Notes: a model not told the origin generated them from the letters alone. 64,000 nt of DNA from Gymnodinialimonas ulvae (GCF_037543845.1 NZ_JBBIFX010000001.1:1054001-1118000); one strand, 5' to 3'. Positions 25,382-34,057 are shown, numbered from the stretch's first letter. Program-made: numbers and translations.

Positions 25382-25990
25382 TCAGGCTTCGAGTTCGGAA
25401 TCCCAATAGAGGAAATCCATCCAGCTTTCGTGCAGGTAATTGGGGGGAAACTTGCGGCCCCGGTTGCGCAATTCCTCGGCGCCGGGCTGCCGTGGCGGTT
25501 GGCGCAAGGACAGGCCCGAATGCTTCAGGCTGCGCGAGCCCTTGCGCAGGTTGCACCGCGAGCAGGCGGCCACGACATTTTCCCAGCTCGTCACACCGCC
25601 CTTGGCGCGGGGCACAACGTGATCGAAGGTCAGATCGCCCTTTCCGCCGCAATACTGGCAGCTGAATTCATCGCGCAGGAACAGGTTGAAGCGGGTGAAG
25701 GCCACGCGTTTTTGCGGCTTCACGTAATCCTTGAGCACCACGACCGACGGGATCTTGATCGCGGTCGAGGGGGAATGGACGTAATCCTCATATTCCGCGA
25801 CGATCTGCACCCGCTCGAGCCAGACCGCCTTGACCGCTTCCTGCCAGGGCCAGAGCGACAGGGGGTAATAGCTGAGCGGGCGGTAATCGGCGTTCAGGAC
25901 CAGCGCGGGGTTATGGCGCAGCGCGCCCGGTGCGCGCACAAAATTGGTTCGGAAATCCGCGTCTATGTTGTCCGGGGTCGTCGCCTGCAT
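25382..25990 (-). CDS. HNH endonuclease domain protein
   Basis: The 202-residue protein has a zinc-supported HNH fold: CQYCGGKGDLTFDHVVPRAKGG with the catalytic His in DHV, then NVVAACSRCNLRKG, supplying CxxC pairs on either side. The N-terminal 90 residues (ALVLNADYRPLSYYPLSLWPWQEAVKAV) are conserved in a widespread stand-alone HNH group of Alphaproteobacteria and Cyanobacteria whose cellular role is not known. It does not sit with a methylase, phage or mobile gene, so I take it as housekeeping rather than restriction or homing. The frame starts at the only plausible ATG, 25990. Confidence 0.85.
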   Translation of the reverse strand: MQATTPDNIDADFRTNFVRAPGALRHNPALVLNADYRPLSYYPLSLWPWQEAVKAVWLERVQIVAEYEDYVHSPSTAIKIPSVVVLKDYVKPQKRVAFTRFNLFLRDEFSCQYCGGKGDLTFDHVVPRAKGGVTSWENVVAACSRCNLRKGSRSLKHSGLSLRQPPRQPGAEELRNRGRKFPPNYLHESWMDFLYWDSELEA

Positions 25991-26155
25991 GGATTGAGTC
26001 CCTCACCACCCTGTCTGCCCAACCTGGCACCAGAGCGGGAGCCCCCGCCCCTGCCTTTCAGCCACTATATCTAGGTGAAGCCATCCGGCAAGAAAAATAG
26101 ATACAGTGCCTGTGTCGCAGGGGTACACTTCGAGCGCGACAGTTTCGTGACGCGC

Positions 26156-26818
26156 TCAACCCGGCAGCTTTTCGCGCAGAAACGCCAATGCCACGCTCAA
26201 TCCGTCGGGCGCGATGCCGTGCCCGGTGCCCTTCATAATATGGGCGTAGACCTCTTCCCACCCGGCGGTTTGGAGGCCGTCGGCGGCCTCCGGCAGGCTT
26301 TGCGGCGGCACGACCTCATCGGCATCGCCGTGGATCAGAAGGACCGGCGGGCGCACGAGCACTTCGTCCACGAGCGTCTCCGGCTCGAGTAAACGGCCCG
26401 AAAAGCCCACGACGGCGGCGAACGCGTCGGCCCGGCGCGGGGCGACATGCAGGCTGATCATGGTGCCCTGACTGAAACCAACGAGCGCCGTTTCGGCGGC
26501 TGTGACTCCATTCTCGGCCATCACCTGATCGAGGAAGCCGTTGAGATCATGCACCGCGCGCTCCATGCCTTCGGCGGCGACCTCTTCCGAGGATCCGTCG
26601 ATCCAAGGGATTGGAAACCATTGAAATCCCATCGGATTCATCACCGAGCGTTCCGGCGCATCGGGGGCGACGAACACCGTGTCGGGCAGGTGTTCGGCCA
26701 GCGGATCGGCCAGCCCCAGAAGGTCCGACCCATCCGCACCATAGCCGTGCAGGAAGATCACCAGGCTTTTCGTGTCGCCCGAATGCGAGCCCTTTGTCTT
26801 GTAGTCCAGCGTTCGCAT
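26156..26818 (-). CDS. Phospholipase/carboxylesterase family alpha/beta hydrolase
   Basis: The 220-residue protein belongs to the small acyl-protein-thioesterase-like hydrolases. It shows VIFLHGYGADGSDLLGLA (oxyanion region), the nucleophile elbow LVGFSQGTMIS (Ser in GFSQG), the acid in LLIHGDADEVVPP and the His in GTGHGI. It acts on short-chain esters or lysophospholipids; the substrate is unknown. It starts two bases after the stop of the AlkA-like gene, giving a tightly linked pair. No signal peptide is seen, so it is likely cytoplasmic. Confidence 0.87.
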   Translation of the reverse strand: MRTLDYKTKGSHSGDTKSLVIFLHGYGADGSDLLGLADPLAEHLPDTVFVAPDAPERSVMNPMGFQWFPIPWIDGSSEEVAAEGMERAVHDLNGFLDQVMAENGVTAAETALVGFSQGTMISLHVAPRRADAFAAVVGFSGRLLEPETLVDEVLVRPPVLLIHGDADEVVPPQSLPEAADGLQTAGWEEVYAHIMKGTGHGIAPDGLSVALAFLREKLPG

Positions 26819-26819
26819 C

Positions 26820-27491
26820 TCAGATCGCCCCTTCGCGTTTGGTCTGCGTGCGGTAGTAGGCCCAGAGCGCACGCGCGGCAATGGCCCGGACGGGCTGCCA
26901 GGCTTCGGCCATGGCGCGCATGTCGCGTTCGGTGGGACGCTCAGCGAGGTCGAAGAGAAGCTTCGCGCCTTCCTGAAGGGCGAGATCACCGGCGGCGAAG
27001 ACGTCCCGGTGCCCGAGAGCGAATTTGGCGTAGATCTCCGCCGTCCAGCGCCCGATGCCGGGCACCGCGGTCAGGGTCGTGATGACGTCATCGGTTTGGG
27101 CCGTGCGCAGGGCGGCGTAGTCGATCCGGGCGCTGGCGAGCGCGCGGGCATAGCGGACCTTGGGTCGCGACAATCCGCAGGCGCGCAATGCCTCCTCGGA
27201 GGCCGCCCGCACGGCCTCCTCCTCGCAGAGGCGGGCCTGTTCCAGACGCGCCCAGATCGCAGCGGCGGAGGCGGTGGAGACCTGTTGACCGACGATGGCC
27301 TGCAGAAGCGCGCCGAAGCCGTCCGGACGAAGACGCAAGGGTAATGGCGCCGGAATAATAGAGAATTTCGGCTCTAGCTGCAGCAGGATGGCCCGACCAG
27401 CGGCGACATCAGCGTCAGTGTCGATGCGGCTGGGGCAGAATGCGCGTGTCTCGCGTGTCGATTGCAAAACGGATCCTCCGGCCCGCGCCAC
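26820..27491 (-). CDS. DNA-3-methyladenine glycosylase II-like (AlkA/HhH-GPD family)
   Basis: This 223-residue base-excision repair glycosylase removes alkylated purines. It has the helix-hairpin-helix and GPD loop LTAVPGIGRWTAEIYAKFALGHRDVFAAGDLALQ, with the catalytic Asp in AAGDLAL, and the upstream IVGQQVSTASAAAIW helix typical of AlkA. There is no Fe-S cysteine cluster, which separates it from MutY/Nth. The start at 27491 is the first ATG, but the first 20 residues are not conserved-looking and a later non-ATG start is possible. It is coupled to the esterase and diverges from the MFS transporter. Confidence 0.87.
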   Translation of the reverse strand: MARAGGSVLQSTRETRAFCPSRIDTDADVAAGRAILLQLEPKFSIIPAPLPLRLRPDGFGALLQAIVGQQVSTASAAAIWARLEQARLCEEEAVRAASEEALRACGLSRPKVRYARALASARIDYAALRTAQTDDVITTLTAVPGIGRWTAEIYAKFALGHRDVFAAGDLALQEGAKLLFDLAERPTERDMRAMAEAWQPVRAIAARALWAYYRTQTKREGAI

Positions 27492-27548
27492 GAAGCTGTG
27501 ACAAGCGGTCTATGGACCGCACTGACCAAACCCTATACCGCTTCGGCC

Positions 27549-28781
27549 ATGGCCGACACTACAGATACCGCCCCGCTTCATGACGACACCCGCGCACGTC
27601 GCAATGTGGTGGTGTTGGTGCTGGCGCAAGCCTTTCTCGGCGCGCAGATGCCGATGATTTTCGTAGTCGGTGGCCTTGCGGGGTTGATGATCGCGCCGTC
27701 GCCTGCGCTGGCGACGATCCCGATCTCTTTGATCGTGTTCGGGTCGATGACAACGGCGCCATGGCTGTCGGCCCTGATGCAGCACTACGGACGGACGACG
27801 GGGTTCTACATCGGGGCGGCGGGCGGTGGACTTGGGGCTGCCGTTTCGGCTTATGGGCTTTGGATCGACAGTTTTCCAATCTTCCTGCTTGGCTCGTACT
27901 TTACCGGTATCTATATGAGCGCGCAGGGTTTTTACCGATTTGCCGCGACCGATGCGGCCTCGGATGACTACAAGCCCAAGGCGATTTCCTACGTCATGGC
28001 GGGCGGTCTTTTGTCTGCTTTGGTGGGGCCGCAATTGGTTAAGGCGACGTCTGAGGCGACGGTGATCCCGTTTCTGGGGACCTATGCGGCGGTGATTGTG
28101 CTGAATGCCGCGGGCGCGCTTTTGTTCGCGTTTCTCGACCTGCCCAAGGCGGCGCCGCTGGCGGCGGATGCGCCGCGGGGGCGGAGCCGGGCGGAATTGC
28201 TGCGCGACCCGAAAATCGTGGTGGCGATGATCTGCGGCGCGGTGACCTATTCGTTGATGAACCTGATGATGACCTCGACGCCGCTGGCGGTCGTGGGCTG
28301 CGGCTTTACGACGGGAAATGCGGCCGATGTGGTCTCGGCCCATGTGATCGCGATGTTCGCACCGTCGTTTTTCACAGGCCACCTGATCGCCCGGTTCGGC
28401 GCCACGAAAATCGTCGCGATTGGCCTTGTTTTACTGGGCGCCGCGGGAGTTGTGGCGATGACCGGTGTGGAGCTGTTTCAGTTCTTCTCCGCGCTGATCC
28501 TGTTGGGCGTGGGTTGGAATTTCGGCTTCATCGGGGCGACCGCGATGCTGACCCAATCGCACAGCCCAGAAGAGCGCGGAACAGTGCAGGGGATGAACGA
28601 TTTCGTGGTGTTTGGCTGCGTGACGATTGCGTCGCTGAGCTCGGGCGTGTTGATGCATTCGGGTGGCACGGACGTGGTCGCGGGCTGGACCAGCGTGCAG
28701 ATGGCGATGGCGCCGTTCCTGGTTCTTGCGGGCGCCGCGTTGATCTATCTGGCCATGAAACCCGCGCCCCGCATGGTCTGA
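27549..28781 (+). CDS. MFS transporter, 12-helix type
   Basis: The 410-residue protein has about 12 hydrophobic segments, beginning after a hydrophilic N-terminus at RRNVVVLVLAQAFLGAQMP. It has the MFS-type cytoplasmic loop after helix 2 (ALMQHYGRTTGFYIGA), weakly matching the DRxGRR motif, and SHSPEERGTVQGMNDF in the second half. It resembles YfcJ/SetA-like or PucC-unrelated sugar/drug transporters of proteobacteria. The substrate is unknown. It is transcribed away from the alkA-like gene and faces the next operon tail-to-tail. The ATG at 27549 is chosen because the previous 29 codons read as non-membrane text. Confidence 0.85.
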   Translation: MADTTDTAPLHDDTRARRNVVVLVLAQAFLGAQMPMIFVVGGLAGLMIAPSPALATIPISLIVFGSMTTAPWLSALMQHYGRTTGFYIGAAGGGLGAAVSAYGLWIDSFPIFLLGSYFTGIYMSAQGFYRFAATDAASDDYKPKAISYVMAGGLLSALVGPQLVKATSEATVIPFLGTYAAVIVLNAAGALLFAFLDLPKAAPLAADAPRGRSRAELLRDPKIVVAMICGAVTYSLMNLMMTSTPLAVVGCGFTTGNAADVVSAHVIAMFAPSFFTGHLIARFGATKIVAIGLVLLGAAGVVAMTGVELFQFFSALILLGVGWNFGFIGATAMLTQSHSPEERGTVQGMNDFVVFGCVTIASLSSGVLMHSGGTDVVAGWTSVQMAMAPFLVLAGAALIYLAMKPAPRMV

Positions 28782-28785
28782 GACC

Positions 28786-28825
28786 GCGTTCGGCGGACCG
28801 GGATTGCGTCCGGCGGACCAGGTTG
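28786..28825. repeat. Imperfect 20-bp tandem repeat between convergent genes
   Basis: GCGTTCGGCGGACCGGGATT is followed directly by GCGTCCGGCGGACCAGGTTG, with 16 of 20 bases identical. It lies in the 49-base gap between the MFS stop and the stop of the NDUFAF6-like gene. Confidence 0.6.
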
Positions 28826-28830
28826 TGCGG

Positions 28831-29574
28831 CTAGAGACGGCGGAGCGTCGCGGCACGGATCAGGGCCCATCGCTCGGCCAATGGGCTGCCTTCGAGACGG
28901 CCCTCGGCGACGGCCATCGGGTCGCGCGCGGCGCGGATCAGGATGGAGCGCGCACCGGCGGCCTCGAACAGGACAGGCGCGGCGGGACCCGACGGCAGGC
29001 GGCGCGGCAGATCGGCCAATGCATTGCGCGCGAGCGTCGCGATGGCGGCGGGGCGGCCATCGACGAGCGGCATACGGCCCCGCACCTCCAGCTCGGGCAC
29101 GGCGCACAGATAGCGGGCGAGCGCATTGGCGCGCCCGATGGCCTTGGTAGTTGCGTCCGGCCTGCCGCCAAGGGCGCGGCAGCCAGCCTCGATCAGGGCC
29201 GATCCGGTGCGGTCGAGATATTCATCAAAATGCGCCGCATCCTCGAACGCGTCCTTATAGATGTCCCAGCGCCGCGCGGCGACGAGTTGGTCGAGCCGCG
29301 CCGCGCCGTCGGCATCAAGAAACCCGAGCGCATCGACGACCTCATGCCGCCTGCCCTTGCCAAGCGCCACTTCTTCGAGCGCGTCGCGCCACCATTGCAG
29401 GCGCATCTCGGCGATCATCGGCTCTTCGGTGAGCCAGGGGGCGCGGCTGACCTCGATGTTGAAGGCGTAGAGCGGCAGCAGGATCTCACGCGCGGCCAAG
29501 GGGGCGGCCATCGCGGCGCGGAACCGGCGCGGATCGCCGCGCGCGACCAGATCGGCGCAGGCCTGAACACTCAT
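28831..29574 (-). CDS. Squalene/phytoene synthase-fold protein, NDUFAF6-like
   Basis: The 247-residue protein has the trans-isoprenyl synthase fold, seen in YAFNIEVSRAPWLTEEPMIAEMRLQWWRDALEE and the later DEYLDRTGSALIEAG and NALARYLCAVPE. Both aspartate-rich motifs that bind Mg-diphosphate in squalene and phytoene synthases are missing: the first is FNIEV. This matches NDUFAF6, a mitochondrial complex I assembly factor, and its alphaproteobacterial homologues rather than a carotenoid enzyme. It overlaps the preceding methyltransferase by four bases and is the last gene of the cimA operon. A role in NADH dehydrogenase assembly is inference from the eukaryotic homologue. Confidence 0.75.
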   Translation of the reverse strand: MSVQACADLVARGDPRRFRAAMAAPLAAREILLPLYAFNIEVSRAPWLTEEPMIAEMRLQWWRDALEEVALGKGRRHEVVDALGFLDADGAARLDQLVAARRWDIYKDAFEDAAHFDEYLDRTGSALIEAGCRALGGRPDATTKAIGRANALARYLCAVPELEVRGRMPLVDGRPAAIATLARNALADLPRRLPSGPAAPVLFEAAGARSILIRAARDPMAVAEGRLEGSPLAERWALIRAATLRRL

Positions 29575-30296
29575 GTCCGGGGCTTGACCACCGACAGCAG
29601 ATAGCCGGTTTCGTCTTTGTGTTTGCGCCAGGCCTCGATCTCGGCGGCGGCTTCGTCGAGGGCGGCGATCATCGGCGCGTCGGCACCGCGGCGCAGCTTG
29701 GCGATGCGGTCCTCCATCGGGCGGTAATAGCTTTCCCAGGCGATGTCGGAGATCACGCGGGTGGCGATTTGGTCATATCCAGCCTTGTCGATCTGCGCCG
29801 CGATGCCCTCGGCATTGGTCAGGCGCGCGTAGCCCTCCCACATGGCGATGGCACCCTTGGAGGGCGTGTCGGTGAACAGGCAGGGCTCGGAAAAGGCGAT
29901 CGCGCCACCGTCGGCCAGCGCGTCGCGCCAACCGGTCAGGGCGGCCTCGATGCCGACGAAATAGACCGCGCCTGCGCACCAGATGAAGTCGAACGGACCC
30001 TCGGGCGAGAGGTAATCGCCGGTCAGGAGCGTGACGCGCGCGTCCTTGCCCCAGCGCGCCTCAGCCGCCTCGATGAAGCCCGCATGCAGGTCGATGGCGG
30101 TGACGTGGCCGCGCGAGGCGACCCGCAACAACGCGCCGATATCGCCGCCGGGCCCGCAGGCCGCGTCAAGTACCTGCGCGCGGGACGTGACCTCGGCCAC
30201 CTGCGCGGCCCAGGCGACATCGGCGGTTTCGCCGGGGCCTTCGCGGGGCAGATCGGCGTGGATCGTGAAGAAGCTTTCGGGGTCGAAATCGCTCAT
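29571..30296 (-). CDS. Class I SAM-dependent methyltransferase, substrate unknown
   Basis: The 241-residue protein has a Rossmann methyltransferase core: motif I VLDAACGPGGDIG, motif II AIDLHAGFIEAA, and the motif IV/V region FIWCAGAVYFVG followed by GGAIAFSEPCLF. It looks like small-molecule methyltransferases of the Methyltransf_11/25 group. It overlaps both neighbours by four bases (ATGA), so its translation is coupled to the secreted protein before and the NDUFAF6-like protein after. Its target is not predictable from sequence. Confidence 0.82.
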   Translation of the reverse strand: MSDFDPESFFTIHADLPREGPGETADVAWAAQVAEVTSRAQVLDAACGPGGDIGALLRVASRGHVTAIDLHAGFIEAAEARWGKDARVTLLTGDYLSPEGPFDFIWCAGAVYFVGIEAALTGWRDALADGGAIAFSEPCLFTDTPSKGAIAMWEGYARLTNAEGIAAQIDKAGYDQIATRVISDIAWESYYRPMEDRIAKLRRGADAPMIAALDEAAAEIEAWRKHKDETGYLLSVVKPRT

Positions 30297-30799
30297 GGCA
30301 GGGTCCTACAAATGTCATGCATGACTGGCAACGGCGGGCTTGTCCATGCACGGGGGGCGTCGCCGGGGGGATCGCCGGTGGCGTCGATCAACGCATCCTT
30401 GAGCGCCGCGACCTCCTGCGTCAGGTAGGGCGCGTCATAGCGTTGCGTGGCCTGCCCCGGCGTGGCCAGCGCAAGGCTCACCGGGCCAAGGATGTCGCCG
30501 GCGCAGGCGTCGGGCGCGGGCGGCGGGGGCAGATCGGCCAGCCCCGTGCGCAGGGTCGCGGCCATGGCGGGAAACGCGGTGGGCGGCAGGGTGACGAGGC
30601 GCGATTGCAAGGCATCTGCGGCGGCCGGAGGCGGCACCGTGACGACAAGCGCGGTGGCATCGGCGCCAAAAATCGCCACCTCGGTCGATTGATCGGGCGC
30701 GGCCACCGACAGGCAGATCAGCGCGCGCGCGTCGGGGGTTTGCGCGATGGCGATCGCGGGTGAGAGGGCGAGAGTGGCCACCGCCAGCGCGCGGATCAT
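30293..30799 (-). CDS. Secreted or periplasmic protein of unknown function
   Basis: The 168-residue protein has a signal peptide (IRALAVATLALSPAIAIA, then cleavage before QTPDA). The mature part is Ala- and Pro-rich, with only four cysteines (ALICLS, DACAGD, HDICRTL and one near the start) and no recognised domain. It overlaps cimA by four bases at its start and the methyltransferase by four at its end, so it is clearly translated in the operon. I do not recognise a family. Confidence 0.7.
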   Translation of the reverse strand: MIRALAVATLALSPAIAIAQTPDARALICLSVAAPDQSTEVAIFGADATALVVTVPPPAAADALQSRLVTLPPTAFPAMAATLRTGLADLPPPPAPDACAGDILGPVSLALATPGQATQRYDAPYLTQEVAALKDALIDATGDPPGDAPRAWTSPPLPVMHDICRTLP

Positions 30800-32412
30800 G
30801 GCGCGGCGCCTTCGTGGATCAGCTTCCAGGTCACCGCATCGAGCAACGCCTCAAAGCTGGCGTCCACAATGTTGGCCGAGACACCGACGGTGGACCAGCG
30901 GCGTCCGGTGCTGTCTTCGCTGTCGATGATGACGCGGGTGACGGCTTCGGTGCCGCCCTGGGTGATGCGGACCTTGAAGTCGACGAGACGGATGTCGTCG
31001 ATGTACTTCTGGTACGGTCCGAGGTCCTTGGCGAGCGCCTTCGACAATGCGTTGACGGGGCCGCGGTCGGAGCCGGTTTCGTCCATCGACTCGGAGACGG
31101 AGAGTTTCTTGTCGTTGCCGATTTTGACGACGACGACGGCCTCGGAGAGGCTTACCATCTGATCGCGTTTGTTTTTGCGGCGCTCGACGGTCACCTTGTA
31201 GCGTTTGACCTCGAAGAAGTTGGGCAGGAGGCCAAGGGCGCGTCGGGCGAGCAATTCGAAAGAGGCCTGCGCGGTGTCGAAGCTGTAGCCCTGATCCTCG
31301 CGCGCCTTGATCTCATCGAGAATGGCGGGCAGCGCGGGGTTGTCGCGGGCGACATCGAGCCCGGCCTCGGTCAGCCGTTTGCGCAGGTTCGATTGCCCGG
31401 CCTGATTGGACATCGGGATGATGCGCTCGTTGCCGACAAGGCCCGGGTCGATATGCTCGTAGGTGGCGGGGTTCTTGACGATGGCGCTGGCGTGCAGGCC
31501 CGCCTTGTGCGCGAAGGCCGACGCGCCGACATAGGGGGCCTGCCGGAAGGGCACGCGGTTGAGAATGTCGTCGAGCATGCGCGAGGTGCGGGTCAGGTTT
31601 TCGAGCTCTTCTCCTGGAATGCCGGTGGCGAAGGTGCTGGCGTAGGGTTCTTTTACGAGAAGCGTCGGGATCAGCGTGGTCAGGTTGGCATTGCCGCAGC
31701 GCTCGCCAAGCCCGTTGAGCGTGCCCTGGATCTGCCGCGCGCCCGCATCGACGGCGGCCAGCGATCCGGCGACGGCGGTTTCCGTGTCGTTATGGGTGTG
31801 GATGCCGAGATGCGTGCCTGGGATTCCGGACGCGATGACGGCGGTGGTGATGGCGTGGATTTCGTGCGGGAGGGTGCCGCCATTGGTGTCGCAGAGCACG
31901 ACCCAGCGCGCGCCCGCGTCATGGGCGGCGTGCACGCAGCGGATCGCGTAGTCGGGGTTGGCCTTGTAGCCGTCGAAGAAATGCTCGGCATCGAAGAGCG
32001 CCTCGCGGCCCTGCGCCACGAGATGGGCGATGGAGGCGGCGATGTTGTCGACGTTTTCATCGAGGGTGATACCGAGGGCGTCGGTGACGTGGAAATCGTG
32101 GGATTTGCCGACGAGGCAGACGGTGCCGGTGCCCGCGTTCAGGACGGCGGCGAGGACGTCGTCGTTTTCCGCCGAGCGGCCCACGCGTTTGGTCATGCCG
32201 AAGGCGGTCATCTTGGCGCGGGTCGCCGGGGCGGCGTCGAAAAACGCGCTGTCGGTGGGGTTCGCGCCGGGCCAACCGCCTTCGATATAGTCGAGCCCGA
32301 GGGCATCGAGGGCCTGGGCGATGCGGATCTTTTCGGGGGTCGAGAATTGCACGCCCTGCGTCTGCTGGCCGTCGCGGAGCGTGGTGTCGTAGAGGTAGAG
32401 GCGGTCGGTCAT
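30796..32412 (-). CDS. cimA: (R)-citramalate synthase
   Basis: CimA condenses pyruvate with acetyl-CoA to (R)-citramalate, giving 2-oxobutanoate for isoleucine without threonine deaminase. The 538-residue protein has the DRE-TIM metallolyase opening LYLYDTTLRDGQQTQGV, the metal-binding HTHNDTETAVA, NGLGERCGNANL and, at about residues 400-530, the LeuA-type regulatory domain. The QGVQF stretch and overall length match the TIGR00977 citramalate synthase group rather than LeuA. It is the first gene of a four-gene operon joined by 4-base overlaps. Tandem TTGCAACC repeats lie just before its ATG and a CtrA-type site about 80 bases upstream. Confidence 0.9.
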   Translation of the reverse strand: MTDRLYLYDTTLRDGQQTQGVQFSTPEKIRIAQALDALGLDYIEGGWPGANPTDSAFFDAAPATRAKMTAFGMTKRVGRSAENDDVLAAVLNAGTGTVCLVGKSHDFHVTDALGITLDENVDNIAASIAHLVAQGREALFDAEHFFDGYKANPDYAIRCVHAAHDAGARWVVLCDTNGGTLPHEIHAITTAVIASGIPGTHLGIHTHNDTETAVAGSLAAVDAGARQIQGTLNGLGERCGNANLTTLIPTLLVKEPYASTFATGIPGEELENLTRTSRMLDDILNRVPFRQAPYVGASAFAHKAGLHASAIVKNPATYEHIDPGLVGNERIIPMSNQAGQSNLRKRLTEAGLDVARDNPALPAILDEIKAREDQGYSFDTAQASFELLARRALGLLPNFFEVKRYKVTVERRKNKRDQMVSLSEAVVVVKIGNDKKLSVSESMDETGSDRGPVNALSKALAKDLGPYQKYIDDIRLVDFKVRITQGGTEAVTRVIIDSEDSTGRRWSTVGVSANIVDASFEALLDAVTWKLIHEGAAP

Positions 32413-32422
32413 GGGCGGGCGC

Positions 32423-32448
32423 CTTTGCAGGGTTGCAAGGTTGCAACC
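32423..32448 (-). promoter_or_regulatory. TTGCAACC repeats in the cimA leader
   Basis: On the minus strand TTGCAACC occurs twice in tandem, followed by a third degenerate unit, CTGCAAAGG, which includes the likely AAGG ribosome site. GGTTGCAACC (32439-32448) is a perfect palindrome. The block is 11-36 bases before the ATG, so it could act on transcription or translation, or simply be slippage. Confidence 0.4.
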
Positions 32449-32488
32449 GAAAGCAAGCCATTGGAAAAGATAGACATTTCCGTTTTTG

Positions 32489-32504
32489 TTAACGTGATTT
32501 TAAC
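32489..32504 (+). promoter_or_regulatory. CtrA-type site upstream of cimA
   Basis: TTAA, seven bases (CGTGATT), then TTAAC exactly matches the CtrA consensus TTAA-N7-TTAAC. It lies 77-92 bases before the cimA start, between cimA and cysS. It is the second such exact site in the window, after the one upstream of cckA. Confidence 0.4.
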
Positions 32505-32692
32505 CGGGAGAGCGGGGTTTCGGCCCGCCGTTCGGCTCCGACCATCGCTTGGCCGACCGGGTCGCTTGCGGCCCGGTTTGCGCCCGACCCGCCCCCCGTC
32601 GCCGTCGTCGCTCGGACCAATGGCGCAACGAAGGCGACCGGGCGCAAGCGCCCACCCTGCGTGCCGGGCGCGAACCTCTGTTTCGCTATGCA

Positions 32693-34057
32693 TCAGAGGT
32701 CCTCCAGCTTGGTGCGGTCGAAGTTGGGGCCGGGCAGCAGCTCAACACCCGCTTTCGACATGCGGACTTCGACACCGGCCTCGAGCAGAGTTTGTTTTAG
32801 GGCATCGACTTTGGAGAAATCCTTGTCATGCATTGCGCGGTTCCGCAGATTGGACAGCCGACGTGTAAACTCTGACATGTCTGTTCCATCTGGTTCGGCC
32901 CATGATGGTATCCCGTTATCCAGAAACCCAAAAATCCGCAGCGATGCGCGAAGCTTTGGGACATCATGGGCATGCGAAAGCTGGTGGATTTCGGCAATCG
33001 CCTGAGGTGTATTCAAATCGTCGGCCAAAGCGTTTTCGACACCGACATACGCTGTATCGTTGTCCAACGCACGCGAGGCTTGCGCATACCACTTCCGGAG
33101 CGTCTTCTCTGCCTCCGCCACCTTCTTCTCCGTCCAATCCATCGGCTTGGAATAATGCGTGGACAGCATCACGAAGCGGATCACCTCGCCCGGGACACCC
33201 TGATCGAGCAGATCCCGCACCGTGAAGAAATTGCCCAGGCTCTTGGACATCTTCTTGCCCTCGACCTGCAGCATCTCGTTGTGCATCCAGATGCGCGCGA
33301 AGGCGTGGCCGGCGGCGCAGGATTGGGCAACCTCGTTTTCGTGGTGCGGAAAGAGCAAATCCGCGCCGCCGCCGTGAATGTCGAATTCTTCGCCCAAGAT
33401 CGCGTGGCTCATGGCGGAGCATTCGATGTGCCAGCCGGGACGGCCCCTGCCCCACGGTGACGGCCAACCGGGGATGTCGTCCGCGGAGGGTTTCCACAAC
33501 ACGAAATCCATCGGGTCCTCTTTGTAGGGCGCGACCTCGACGCGGGCGCCTGCGATCATGTCGTCGACGGAGCGGCCCGAAAGCTTGCCATACGCCTCGT
33601 AGGCGCGGACGCGAAACAGGACGTGGCCGTCGCGGGCATAGGCCATGTCGCGGGCGATCAGGTCTTCGATGAGCGTGACCATCTCGCCGATATAGGCGGT
33701 GGCGCGGGGCATGTGATTGGGCTCCAGCACACCCAAAGCGGCCATGTCATCAAGATACCATTGCGCGGTCTCGGCGGTAATGTCGGCGATGGGGCGACCG
33801 GTCTCGACGGCGCGCGCGTTGATCTTGTCATCCACGTCGGTGAAATTGCGCACGAAAGTGACGTTGTCGGCCCCGTATTCGTTGCACAGAAGGCGGTAGA
33901 GTTGGTCAAACACCACCGCCGAGCGCGCATTGCCGATATGGGCGCGGTCGTACACGGTCGGCCCGCACAGATACATCGACACCTTGCCGGGCGTGACGGT
34001 CGGCTCCAACGGCTCGACGCGGCGGGTTTTGGAGTTCTTGAGGCGGATATCGGCCAT
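32693..34057 (-). CDS. cysS: Cysteinyl-tRNA synthetase
   Basis: CysS charges tRNA-Cys. The 454-residue class I synthetase has the zinc/nucleotide-site opening MYLCGPTVYDRAHIGNARS (HIGH-like HIGN), the zinc ligands in GWHIECSAMSHAILG and FPHHENEVAQS, and the KMSKS loop VEGKKMSKSLGNFFT. The C-terminal anticodon-binding part looks AT-richer than the N-terminal half. The frame extends 11 codons upstream of the chosen ATG at 34057, which gives the family start MADIRLKNS. The hairpin GGGCGC/GCGCCC at 32640-32653, just past the stop, lacks a T-run and is a doubtful terminator. Confidence 0.95.
   Translation of the reverse strand: MADIRLKNSKTRRVEPLEPTVTPGKVSMYLCGPTVYDRAHIGNARSAVVFDQLYRLLCNEYGADNVTFVRNFTDVDDKINARAVETGRPIADITAETAQWYLDDMAALGVLEPNHMPRATAYIGEMVTLIEDLIARDMAYARDGHVLFRVRAYEAYGKLSGRSVDDMIAGARVEVAPYKEDPMDFVLWKPSADDIPGWPSPWGRGRPGWHIECSAMSHAILGEEFDIHGGGADLLFPHHENEVAQSCAAGHAFARIWMHNEMLQVEGKKMSKSLGNFFTVRDLLDQGVPGEVIRFVMLSTHYSKPMDWTEKKVAEAEKTLRKWYAQASRALDNDTAYVGVENALADDLNTPQAIAEIHQLSHAHDVPKLRASLRIFGFLDNGIPSWAEPDGTDMSEFTRRLSNLRNRAMHDKDFSKVDALKQTLLEAGVEVRMSKAGVELLPGPNFDRTKLEDL

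Noticed and set aside
25382..25990. Mobile or homing HNH endonuclease
   Set aside because: No intron, phage or methylase context; matches a widespread chromosomal HNH group.
28831..29574. Phytoene synthase for carotenoids
   Set aside because: Both Asp-rich diphosphate-binding motifs are missing and no crt gene is nearby.
30760..32868. 702-codon plus-strand frame
   Set aside because: Antisense to cimA; shadow of a well-supported gene.
32693..33100. Recombination junction in cysS because the 3' half is AT-richer
   Set aside because: The protein is intact and the shift is modest by eye; a sliding GC plot would be needed before claiming transfer.
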